This document shows positions 36,445 through 46,235 of a DNA stretch of 64,000 bases, one piece after another. Positions within the stretch are counted from its first letter, which is position 1; each line of letters begins with the position of its first letter. A program made the position numbers and the translations under genes. The stretch spans positions 23,952,532 through 24,016,531 of the forward strand of contig NW_026947503.1 of the NCBI RefSeq assembly GCF_034190915.1, in the 5' to 3' direction. The notes under the pieces are model-generated. The model searched no databases. It was not told the DNA's origin and saw only the letters and a list, made by a program, of their open reading frames with translations. This stretch comes from Cavia porcellus. Taxonomy: Eukaryota; Chordata; Mammalia; Rodentia; Caviidae.

Positions 36445-37346
36445 TGTAGGGACAGGGGTCTGGAGAAAGAAAATAAAATTAGGCGTCTCCTTGGGTCTTC
36501 TAGCTAGCTAATCCTAACTAGAAGGAGTTGAAAAGTAAACTTTACTAGAGAGATTCTCCTGGGAAGCAAGTCGAAGACAGGGTAGAAAAAAATTAGATAA
36601 AGGCACCAAATGGCCTTGGGATTTGCACCAAAGAGACTAGAAAAGGAGCTGACAGGCAGGACACAAAAACCCAGGTACACAAACAATAAGCTGCCCCCAC
36701 CTCCAATAAAACATAGGAGAAGCAAAAGGGAACCTTACTAACTTTAAGGAAGTATGTGCTCATACCTGTGCATGAACACATACTCTTGGGTACATATTAT
36801 TATTCTGTCTTACTCACCCTAGGGTCATTCTATATTAGAGAATAATATAGAATAGGGTTTATTCTATATTATTCACTCCAGGGTCATTATAGAGCACAGT
36901 AGATATTGACACACCCGCTTACTAGCTCTAAGCTAGCTATGAATAAGCACCCCCCCCATGCCAAATAGCTGCCCACCCCAATATAAGACATTAAAAGGTA
37001 GGGCAAGGACAAGGAAACAGACAAAAAGAAGCTACACATAGACCACCAGAAGAAATGACATTAGGTAGAGGTGCCCACGAGCCAATGCAGTTACGGCAAA
37101 TACTGGGTGGAGGGGAAAGAGTCGTTCACCCCCAACCCCATAAAAACAGCAGAGAGCAAAGAGCCCAGCAGGCTTCCATCTTTCTGGAGTCCCCTAACCT
37201 GATTCTTTCTTTTCAGAGTAGCTATCTAGCTTTCTCCTTTCTCCCTCCTTTTCTTCATTAATAAAGTATCTTCCTTTCATGAAATTTTGTTCCTCTAATT
37301 TATTATTGGGGCTGAGTTACGATCCTGGTGGGCTGCTCGAACGACA
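36445..37346 (+). mobile_element. Solo LTR of an endogenous retrovirus-type element
   Basis: Proposed limits are TGTAGGGACAGGGG at the left and CTCGAACGACA at the right, giving about 0.9 kb. A TATA-like CCATAAAAACAGC lies near 37138, a poly(A) signal in TTCATTAATAAAGTATC near 37255-37271, and TTATTGGGGCTGAGTTACG follows, which is typical of a retroviral LTR R/U5 end. There is no gag, pol or env on either side, so it is a solo LTR. An alternative left edge TGTTGC at 36422 paired with GCAACA at 37366 is possible; neither choice shows a clean duplication. Confidence 0.6.
36840..36874. repeat. Perfect 15-bp inverted repeat, 5-nt spacer
   Basis: Within the LTR, GAATAATATAGAATA and TATTCTATATTATTC are exact reverse complements around GGGTT. 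Flanking AGGGTCATT also repeats directly on both sides (36821 and 36880 area). This suggests a local rearrangement inside the LTR. Confidence 0.85.
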
Positions 37347-37566
37347 GTCATCTCCCAGATGCAACATGTCCAGTGTGCCTGTCATTAGCAGGGCTTCCTG
37401 CCTGGAGACCTTAGTCCAGCCCATTTGCTTCAGTTAATCAGAGATTATAATCAGTGGAATCTGAGAAAGGCTGATGTGGAATAGCAGTTCCCAAAGTGGA
37501 TGGGTGGCATTGGCATCACTAGGACGCTTCTTAGAAATTCAGATTCCTGACTTTTCCAGTAGACTT

Positions 37567-37916
37567 GTTACTAGTCACTCGGTTCTTGTAGGCTACTCCT
37601 TGCTGCTCTTGGGAAGGCCTTTTAATGGCACTCTGGAGACCGTTTATTTTCTGAGAAAAGGTCTTATTGAAATCCAGCTTCGAAGGAAATGGAGGGGGCT
37701 TTTATAGTAAAGAAGAGAGGAGAGAAGGGACATGATGAACAGTGGACAACTCCACACTTGTTAAATCCTTGTGCCATTCATGGTTTCTTCCCGATTTTGG
37801 GGCCAATACCTACATATTTTGTCCATTCACCTGAGCTGAGTTGGGGGACGCAACAGTTATACCCTCAGGAAATTTGGAAAAGCAACATGTTATTTTTTTT
37901 GGGTCGGCTCATTTTA
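37567..37916. other. Insert between MER5-like halves, unassigned
   Basis: No repeat family recognised for this part of the split. It has two overlapping frames (77 and 90 codons) with no domain. Confidence 0.4.
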
Positions 37917-38040
37917 GTTTTTATTTTGACAAACAGTATGTCATTCAAATGCCCAGGCTGAGCTCAAAAACTTGCAGTCCTCCTGCCTCAGCTTCCCAGA
38001 GTACTGAAATTATTAACCTATGCCAGGATGCCTAGCTAAA
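37917..38040 (-). mobile_element. Decayed B1 SINE
   Basis: On the plus strand GCCCAGGCTGAGCTCAAAAA, CTTGCAGTCCTCCTGCCTCA and CAGAGTACTGAAATTATTAA are the reverse complement of a B1 body (7SL RNA-derived). Confidence 0.75.
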
Positions 38041-38170
38041 CAGCTCTATTTTTAAAGATCCCTTTTACCTTCTCTAGACTCAGTGACTCAGAAACTATGG
38101 GTTTAGGCCAGAGCCCTCTATTCTAATGTGGACCTGAGGCACACTAATATTTGAAAACCACAGTTCCAGA

Positions 38171-38881
38171 CTCAGCACACGCGAGACAAACTGGATTTGA
38201 GAGTACAATTTTCCTCAGTGTTTCCTGGTGATAGTAACCTTTAAAACAGCATGATTTAAAAATATTACCAACTTTAAAAACCCAGGATTTATTTTATACA
38301 TTTATTTTGTATTGATTGTATAAATTTTAAAAGCTAAACTTTAAGGTACATCCTTCTGGTTGGAGTTGGCAAATGTTTAGCACACGAAAATTAAAATTCC
38401 ATATTTCAGATTTCTTAAGACCAAGTACAAACAAAAGCACAACCTTTTTTGTTACACAGCTGAACTTACTAAATGTCTCACTAGTGCTTTCAAACTACTA
38501 CGCTAAATGTCATTTGAACAGTGTATTTAAGCCTAAATTTTTTACTTGCAAATAAAGTATATCATGCTATTTCTCTAAAAGTTTCAAATAATTTAAGAGA
38601 GGACCTGTTTATCAAAAGAGAGTCACATTAGAAGAGTTGGGCTTACTCTGAGGGTACAGTCTACAGGCAGGGTTATCTCATTAACACCAGCATGCTCTGA
38701 GCTCACCATAATACCACCTGCTGGGAGTCAGCAAGTAGACCTCAGTTTACCAAATCTGATATACAAGAAGAAAGGAAGTCAAAAGAGTACATGTGTGTGG
38801 TGAAAGAAGTTCCCTGTAGTGTTTATTACTATCTGTTATCTTTCATCTCTGTCCAGAATGTTTTGTTTGTTGGTAACATGC
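38171..38881. other. AT-rich non-coding DNA
   Basis: Nothing recognised; short lysine- and asparagine-rich chance frames only. Confidence 0.5.
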
Positions 38882-39199
38882 TGTAACCTGAAAGGTTCTT
38901 GCCCTAGTATAAATTACTGTACAATTATGGCAGAGGTCTAACATGGTGGAAGGCCAACGCAGGAATGCCTACCACTTCCTGCTTCTTCTTCAGCCCTAAC
39001 TGCAACTCCCTTTTCTGTTTGCATGCAAAAAAAAATTCCAGTCAGTTCCTCACACATCATCAATGCCTGCCCCATGCACCACTTCTGATCAGAGGAGACA
39101 GCCCATCCATAGGTTGTGTACTCCTCTCTACATCCTCAGTAAACCTGTTCTTTTCTTTTGTACTTTTTGCTTCTCTATTGCGCCGGAAAACTCTAACAT
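38882..39199 (+). mobile_element. Possible LTR fragment
   Basis: The right end, CCTCAGTAAACCTGTTC, TTTTGTACTTTTTGCTTC and GGAAAACTCTAACA, looks like an LTR 3' end with a variant poly(A) signal. The left limit TGTAACCTGAAAGG is a guess. No duplication was found. Confidence 0.3.
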
Positions 39200-40562
39200 A
39201 ACTAAAATGACTGTGTGTTTTGACAGCCACTGTCCTTGGAATTTTGCATTATAATGCTATTGAAGCTTTACTATTTTGTCATCTTCAAAAGGGTTACACT
39301 GGAGGTCTCTCATTGAGTTGCAAAGATAAACTCAGATCAAATAGCTATAAACAAATTTTTTTTCCTGCTCCAGAAGAGCCTGAGATATTTGAAACCAAAT
39401 TTTGAGTGTGAACTTACTCATCTGTTTGAGTAACCAAATCAGGATTCCATAGGTACTTTGATGTTTGGGGTTGTATGTTTGTAATATATAGATATTTAAG
39501 ATATCTTTTATTAACTCACTGGCCAGTTTACTATGCAGCCATCTAAATGCAAAACAGATACGCCAGTTTTGGGTTCTTTGACTTAAAAGCCAGTCTCATC
39601 GTAGGCTACAGAAAAAAAATCTCATTTTGTTGTCCACAAGTTGAAATGCAGACTCTCAATCCAAAGGCCAGAACAGTTTGGTTTTATCTTTCCCTCCCCT
39701 TAGCTCTAACTCACACAGCAGAGTGCAGGCTGATCTTGTCATCCCCCATCAAACAGCAGGTGTCCTTCCTTAAACAGCCTTCTTACACATGAAGAGAGTT
39801 CCGTAGAGGGAGTGCCAGCCCTCAAAAGGGCATTTGATGGACATGAGCAGACAGGACAAGGCTTTGAGGCAGAGATGATCAGTGATGCATCATCATACAT
39901 TCCATGGGCCATCAAAAGCTACACAACCCACAGCAGTTCAAGAACATTGGCACTGTAGAGTGTACTCTCTTAATCATTTTCCTTTACAACTGCCCAATTA
40001 TGTTGCTGCCTTCATGGAAGGCATCTCAGTATCCTGGGTCCTTATTATGGCTTTATAGTTGAGAATGCCTGAAGGTACTTTGTAAGTGGACAGTAGAATG
40101 ACTCCTCTTGTAGGCAGAGGCTATTTTTTTTTTAATAAAGGAGATGCACTGTTGTTAACTTCCTCACAGGTAGCAAGCTTCAGTGAATCACAGAAAGAGT
40201 TCTTTAAATCAAATACATCTAGAAGTGCACATACTTTAGATTACTCATAATAGTATTCATCACCCATGAAAGATTTGATCCTGTGCAATCATGATACTAT
40301 GTAGTTCAGAGAGTCTCAGGGGTGTAGACCTAGGATTGGGCACTCTGTCCTGACTCGGGCGGGCCATTGTGCCACCTTAGACATTTTCTCTGTCTTGGCT
40401 TCAATTTCTATAAGAATTTAACACTTTCTTACTGTGACCTGCTGGTCACAATGGTTTTCAAAATAAGATGAAACAAACGCACATGAAATTACTTTGACAG
40501 TCTTCAAGTGGTAATCAATTACAAAATTATCATTACCGTTATATGTGTATATATTTCTATGT
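39200..40562. other. Non-coding DNA, no gene recognised
   Basis: Unique-looking sequence; frames up to 81 codons (39547-39792) without domain. Confidence 0.5.
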
Positions 40563-40721
40563 GTAGTACTAGGGATTGAATTCAGGGCTTTCACAAAGAA
40601 TTTATATCGCCAGCCCTTTTTATTTTGAAACAGAGTCTCCCTAATTCACTAAGAACTTGCAGTTCTTCTGCCTCAGCCTTCTAAAGTGCTGTAATTACAG
40701 ACAACCACCACATCCGGTTTA
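40563..40721 (-). mobile_element. B1-ID dimeric SINE
   Basis: On the plus strand a reverse ID-like part (AGTACTAGGGATTGAATTCA, TTATATCGCCAGCC) is joined to a reverse B1 part (TTTGAAACAGAGTCTCCC, GCAGTTCTTCTGCCTCAGCC, AGTGCTGTAATTACAGACAA). It has the same architecture as the copies at 10.6 and 17.1 kb and lies head to head with the B1 that follows. Confidence 0.75.
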
Positions 40722-40743
40722 CAGTTCATATTTTTGTAACAGC

Positions 40744-40917
40744 CATAGTACTGGAATGGTGCATGCCTGTAATCTCAGCACTCAGGAGATTGAGGTAGGA
40801 TTGCCTCAAGTTTGAGGACAGCCTCGGCTACTTAGTATGTTCAAGGCCAGCCTGAATGACGCAGGGAGACTCTGTCACAAACAAACTAGTAACCAAAAAC
40901 AAAGAAAGAAAGAATTA
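40744..40917 (+). mobile_element. B1 SINE
   Basis: The B1 body is GGTGCATGCCTGTAATCTCA, CACTCAGGAGATTGAGG, then a partly repeated GGACAGCCTCGGCTAC / AAGGCCAGCCTGAATGAC pair and an A-rich tail (AAGAAAGAAAGAATTAAAA). Confidence 0.8.
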
Positions 40918-40934
40918 AAATCCACCTCATATGT

Positions 40935-41110
40935 TACCTAATTTAAACCCCACAGTTCTTGAGGTGTGGGTAGTATTAATAATTCCCATTACAGTACACA
41001 GCTGGAGAAGTTGAGATACTGAAGGTTTTAAGTATAGCTTGTCTGAGACCACTCAGAGAGTAAAAGGGTTTTGAATCTAGAAGGTCAGACCTCAAGGACA
41101 TGTCTTTTGT
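40935..41110 (+). mobile_element. MIR SINE fossil
   Basis: MIR landmarks: AACCCCACAGTTCTTGAGG, GTAGTATTAATAATTCCCAT, CAGCTGGAGAAGTTGAG, GACCACTCAGAGAGTAA and GGGTTTTGAATCTAG. Confidence 0.65.
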
Positions 41111-42799
41111 CAGTATATGCACACTACTTCTCTCTATAAGTAGTCTGGGCTGTGCCCAAATTAGGAATGTGTCTTATCCCTATTAATGTTCCACACTGGA
41201 GTAAATCATTTGGCAGTCAAGAGCCCTTAAGTCCTACTTAGGAATATATAGTAAAGTAATAATCAAATTTCATGTAAAAGATACCTATTAAAAGATTATA
41301 GGTATCAGCATCAAAATTCAGACCACATGTACAACAAAGAGAAAAAAATTCTTTATTCCTCTGATAAAATTTAATGTAACCAATAAAAGCCATGTGTTCA
41401 CATAATAAAAGTATTTGTATTGTCTCATTAATGCCAAGAATGAAATAGTATAAATGCTGTCCACACTTTGTTTAAATATATGTACATTATGAAATAAATG
41501 TAAGCAGTATTTGTGAATAGGATTATAAAATGTGTGCTATTTATTCATACTTTACATTTTCCAAACTTGTATATTCACAGTTTATTTAGAAAAAAGAAAC
41601 ATTTTTTTCTCAAGGAAAGTTCACTTTGGCTAATGAATCTACTGTTTCAAAAGAAGAATTTCTCAGATGTTTTATTCTGTAGAAGCTCTAGATTTCCTAT
41701 AGCATTTTGTTCCCATTAAAGTCTGCACTAACAACAACAAACTCCAAAAGAAACCAAAGTGCAAACAGAATTTGCACCTTGGCGTGTGAGAAGAGGGTGA
41801 TGATCCTGTGTGATACGTTTTTAAATCACTGTTTTTCTACCTGAGCGTTAAGCGAGGGCATCACAGAAAGGGGTAGTTACTGGCTGCCAGGAATAGCCAG
41901 AGAAGTGTGGGTGGGAAGTAGAAACGGGCTCTACAAAGGAGACTTGGACACACTGCTGATTGCAAAGATTATGTGCTTTCCCAAGATCCTCTTGGAATTC
42001 CCTACAGACCCCCCAGTGCTTTGGGAACTGTTTCCCTGCAAAAGAAAAAAAAAAATGAAGGCTGTATTTGGTCCAGACTCATCTCTGATGCACATAACTC
42101 ATGGATACATTTCTTCATTGTCATCACATGAAGAATCGGGGAAATCTGTATTGAAAACATAGTTGTGTTGAAATCATGATTTAAATCCAAAATCATAGCT
42201 CTAATATATTTCAGTATCAGAGTTCGGGGATTTTTGTGTAAAATGCTTTTTAAAATTTGGCTCTTCATATTTAACTTTGTCGAAATTCTTATTTGCTCAT
42301 AATAATCATCTTGACCCTTATGGGGCAATATTTGGATACATATTTAACATAAGAGATTATTGGCAGTGAAAGGTAATGACTTCACTTAAGATTATAATAT
42401 TTTCACATCTGGCTAACGGATGAGGACAGATGGATTGAGTAACAAGACAACTTCAACCTTCAGAGAATATGGTTCCAAAGAAATAGTTTTATAGTCTCTT
42501 TGACTGATGAAAACTAAGGAAAACCTATTAACTTTTTAAAAAATAAATTTCAAGGAAATATCCAGTTGTGTTGGATTGATTTGTGTTAAGTGAATGATTT
42601 TGAAACTTTGAAAAAATGTTTCAGAGAAGGAAATCAGTCTGCTCATTTTGGTGATCATCCAAATACAGCCTAACTTCAAAATTATAGAAGTTGAGTGTAC
42701 TTTCATCTAATAGATGGTATCATATTGGGAAAAATGTATTCTAGTATTCTGAATCTTAGCTTTGTTTCCTTCTGTGGGTTTTGTCAGGTAATTGGTGAG

Positions 42800-42801
<2 letters not shown>
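41111..42801. other. Non-coding DNA, no gene recognised
   Basis: AT-rich, no repeat family recognised; frames up to 108 codons (42002-42328, minus) without domain. Confidence 0.5.

Positions 42802-42835
<34 letters not shown>
42802..42835. repeat. (GT)n microsatellite
   Basis: About 16 uninterrupted GT units. They produce the valine/cysteine run in an overlapping chance frame. Confidence 0.97.
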
Positions 42836-42838
<3 letters not shown>

Positions 42839-44661
42839 CATTTACCCCTCCCTGTATGCATACTTTTCATATTCATCAGGAAAGTTCATTGCAAGAAATT
42901 GCTCTGCGAAAGTTAAAAACGATGTTTTCACTTAAATTTGACCTTGATTTGTTGTCAAATCAAACAAGCAAACACAGTGTGTGCTAAATTCTGCCTAATC
43001 CAAAACTCACCTCCGACGATGGACCAAAGTTTATATTTAATACCTATAAAGAAATTTTTCTAATAGTCTTGTATAATGTAGAACATTCTTCAGATGAAGC
43101 AAAGTCTTAATTGTAGATGTATTTAGCAAAAGTTACTGATTTTATGTAACATTTGATCAAATTCAAGGGTTAATTTTAGAGAAGTATGGAAAATGAAGTA
43201 TTTTGCTATTAATTTAAAGTTTTCATCTATAAAAACATTTAAAATATCCAAAAACATAGACCAAGTAATCAAATGTAATAAAATCTTAAAATGAGGTAGC
43301 AGGTTAGAACATAGAGTGAAAACATAAAACATGAAAATAGAAAATGAGATTTTTTTTGTAGTCATCAGTTACAGCAGAGGTTTTGAGTTACAGTGCCTTG
43401 CTGTGAACAGTAAATGAAAGAAATAGCTTACACAAAGATATATCAATATGACCTCACCTACTCAAAAGTCAAATATTGTCTAAAATAATGACAAGATAAT
43501 TGTCAGTATTCTGGGTTGTGGAATTATGGATATTTTTCTTCATACCTTCCTGTGACTTCTAAAATTTTATAAATTTAGATTCATGTGCATATTATTTTTA
43601 TAATAACACCATAGTAAGTTCTAAAAACACTTTTTAAAAATTAAACTTTTTAAAATATTAAATCCCCATGTTTTGCATGTGGGTGTACAATACTGCCCTC
43701 TCTCAAATGTAGGCTGTGAGTTAAAATAAAAATATTAAAGCAGAGAAGGAGAGTATTGCTCCTCAACCAAATATCTGTTAACTTGGGAATAGCAGAGCAG
43801 CATATTGTTAACATATATATATTTTTTGAGGACATATCTATTTTGATAAATGTTTTTTCAACACACAGCATCTATTTCCTCTTTCTACTAATGTCCTTCT
43901 GCTTTTATTTTGGAGAAATTTTTGCTTCCAGTTCTCAGGGAATGTGGTTGGGTGGGCCTCCCTCCTGGTCCCAAGGTGACAGCATGTGGCTGAGGCATGA
44001 GTGGGTTGAAGTTACAGTGATTGGTGCAAAATTAGGTATGTGATCCAATTTGCCAGTACAACAGAGCGGATCCCAGAGTTTGTACAGCACTGACTTAAGA
44101 TAGGTAAGACCTTTGAACGTGATTTTGTGAAGATGTGAACCTCAAACCCCAGAACAGAGCATCCCCTGAGATGGAGTCTCGAACCCTCTTGTATCTGGGA
44201 CCAAGCCACTCATTGACCTAGATCTTTACAGTTATATAAGCTAATAAGTTTCTTTGCTATGTGAGCCAGTTTGGTTAGATTTTGTTAAACTTTCAACAAC
44301 ATGAATACTAACTGATAAACCAGATAGGAAAATACAATAACCAAACAGATACTGCAACTTTTGGTGCGATTCTGTCCGACCTTGCAGTATAGTCTTGTGC
44401 TGGCCTTCTCTTTCTTGCCTTCATTGTAGGAGTCTACAATGGAAGAAGCACCCTGCCCAGAAGGTGTTTAGAGAGGTCTCAGTAAGTGACATGCAGCACC
44501 GAGAAGGCCTCTTTTGGGCATGCCTGCATCTGCTTCATAATTTCTGGAGAATCTTGACATCCTGGAGATCTAGTTATCAGACATTTTTCCACCACTTAGA
44601 TTTCATTATAGCACAGGCCTTAAAATATCATTTTCACCTTTTATAATTAAAGTGTCTTCAT
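42836..44661. other. AT-rich non-coding DNA; possible old L1 end
   Basis: No gene recognised. Near 43500-43610, TTCTGGGTTGTGGAATTATG and TTCATACCTTCCTGTGAC recall the 3' end of old L1-type repeats, but too weakly to call. Confidence 0.45.
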
Positions 44662-44709
44662 TTCCTCTCCTTCTCCCTCCCCTTTCCCTTCCCTTCTCCC
44701 TCTCTCTCT
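44662..44709. repeat. CT-rich low-complexity tract
   Basis: Runs of CTCC and CCTTCCC adjoining the SINE that follows; possibly its degenerated poly-purine tail read in reverse. Confidence 0.8.
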
Positions 44710-44779
44710 TGATACTGGGGATTGAATTTATGGACTCTCACACTGTGGGCAAACACCACCACCGAGCCATCCCCCAGCT
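44710..44779 (-). mobile_element. ID SINE with expanded purine tail
   Basis: On the plus strand GATACTGGGGATTGAATTTA, CTGTGGGCAAACACC and CCGAGCCATCCCCCAGC are the reverse complement of an ID-like body. The pyrimidine tract just upstream (44662-44709) would be its tail. Confidence 0.65.
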
Positions 44780-45022
44780 GTGTTCTACACTGTTGTTCTT
44801 TCATTGTATCAGCTAGCGTGAGACACTGTGCCTGGAGCTTATTTTTCAAGATGGATCTGAATTTAAAGTGTGGGAATCAGTCCCTGTGTGATATTTTGTA
44901 CTTGGTTTATAAAAAAAAATCTAAATTTTAAATATTTTCTTTTATCTAGAAAGAGTATTGCATACTATTTTATAGAACTTAGAAAACACTACTTAACCAC
45001 AATATAAAATAAAAATTAATCG

Positions 45023-45218
45023 TACAAAGAAAATTTTTTTAAATTTTTTTTTTTTTTTGTCTTTTTGAGACAGTGTCTTTCACTGTGTACTTCAACTGGT
45101 CTTCAGCTTACTTTGTAGCCCAAGTTGGCCTTGAGCTCGCAACAGTCCTCCTGCCTCAGCCTCCTGAGTGCTGGGATTACAGACATGTACCACCACACTC
45201 AGCTATATACAAAGAAAA
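45023..45218 (-). mobile_element. B1 SINE with 11-bp target-site duplication
   Basis: The body is 45034-45207, flanked by an identical TACAAAGAAAA at 45023-45033 and 45208-45218. The T-run at the left is the poly(A) tail of the minus-strand copy. B1 landmarks on the plus strand are GTAGCCCAAGTTGGCCTTGA, CCTCCTGCCTCAGCCTCCTG, GTGCTGGGATTACAGACATG and ACCACCACACTCAGC. Confidence 0.92.
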
Positions 45219-45239
45219 CTGTGATCAACATTTATATTG

Positions 45240-45690
45240 GAAAATGTTTTAAACACTGAGATTATACAATTTTTTGTCTGTAGTCTGATCTTTCATTTAT
45301 TAATAACACTTCCCAGTTCATTATATATCTTGCAACTACTCTATTATTAAACTATTGTTTTGTAAATCACATAGTACTCCACTATATAGATTATATCACT
45401 TATTATCAGTAAGCCTCATAGTTGGATATTCAGTTTATTTCCTTTATCTGACAATTGATTTATATTCAGTTTATCAATTTTCTATGACAGTAAAAATATC
45501 CTTTAATCTGTATATATTCATGATCATTTTGTTGCAATTAATTCCTGGACATTAGAATTACCTAGATTTTAGAAAGAACTAGATTCTAACACTTTCCTCA
45601 TACGTTGTTATTCAGAAAATTATACCAATTTGTATATCACCCAACATTGTAAGAGGATATGTGTATACTCTCATCTACTCTGAAAAAGCT
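45240..45690 (-). mobile_element. Old L1-type fragment
   Basis: On the plus strand TAGTTGGATATTCAGTTTAT, ATTAGAATTACCTAG and TATACCAATTTGTATATCAC resemble the complement of an old L1 ORF2 C-terminal region, into whose edge the preceding B1 inserted. Strongly decayed, so moderate confidence only. Confidence 0.45.
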
Positions 45691-45734
45691 CCTTTTTCAG
45701 ATGCAATTTCATGTGTGTAACATTTAAAATCCTC

Positions 45735-45845
45735 CTCCTCTAAGTGAGCTCTAAGCTCTGAGGACAGGATTAGATGTATTCCACCAATACCTCCCACGAT
45801 GCCTGGCACAGAGTATACACTGAACAAATAATTATATGGATGAAT
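45735..45845 (+). mobile_element. L2 LINE 3' end
   Basis: CTGAGGACAGGATTAGATG, ACGATGCCTGGCACAGAGTA and CACTGAACAAATAATTATAT match the terminal part of L2. Confidence 0.8.
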
Positions 45846-46119
45846 GGAGAGGAAATAGGCATTAAAATTTCAATTTGCAATTCAGTGAGACTTAAACTTT
45901 TGTGTTGAGTTGACAAACTCCAAAAACTCAATTCTGAATCTATCAAATGAAAAGTAAACCCATCTCAGTCACAGTTATACATGCTGTCAAGGTGTGAGGA
46001 ATGTCACTGTCATCAAGCTCAGCTTTCTGAGAGAAAACCAGCCCTAATTCAGTAAGTCTAACTTATCTCCTTTTTTTTCCTTTCAGTCTGACAATTCTAG
46101 AACCAAATGGGTGCTATTT
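45846..46119. other. Non-coding DNA
   Basis: Unique sequence; nothing recognised. Confidence 0.5.
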
Positions 46120-46235
46120 AAAAATTAACTTCAGAGGGCTGGGGATTTAGCTCAGCGGCATAAGCACCTGCCTTGCAAGCAGGTGATTGTGAGTTCAATC
46201 CCCAGTACCGATTAAAAAAAAAATTAACTTTAGAG
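46120..46235 (+). mobile_element. Young ID SINE with 17-bp target-site duplication
   Basis: The body is 46137-46218. Flanks AAAAATTAACTTCAGAG (46120-46136) and AAAAATTAACTTTAGAG (46219-46235) match at 16 of 17 positions. The body has GGCTGGGGATTTAGCTCAGC, CCTGCCTTGCAAGCAGG, B-box GTTCAATCC and a CAGTACCGATTAAAA end with a short A-tail. It belongs to the same subfamily as the copy at 1091. Confidence 0.95.

Larger units (their letters stand above)
37482..38170 (+). mobile_element. MER5-like hAT-Charlie fossil, split by later insertions
   Basis: The left part (37482-37566) carries AGCAGTTCCCAAAGTGG, CATTGGCATCACTAGG and TTAGAAATTCAGATTCCTG. The right part (about 38070-38170) carries CTCAGAAACTATGGGTTTAG and GCACACTAATATTTGAAAACCACAG-like sequence. 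These are the two ends of MER5-type elements. About 500 bases, including a B1 SINE, lie between the two halves. Confidence 0.55.

Noticed and set aside
42802..42835. Z-DNA or functional GT tract
   Set aside because: An ordinary microsatellite; no promoter or gene context supports a function.
43390..43640. Old L1-type 3' end
   Set aside because: Only two short phrases match and no ordered series of landmarks was found.
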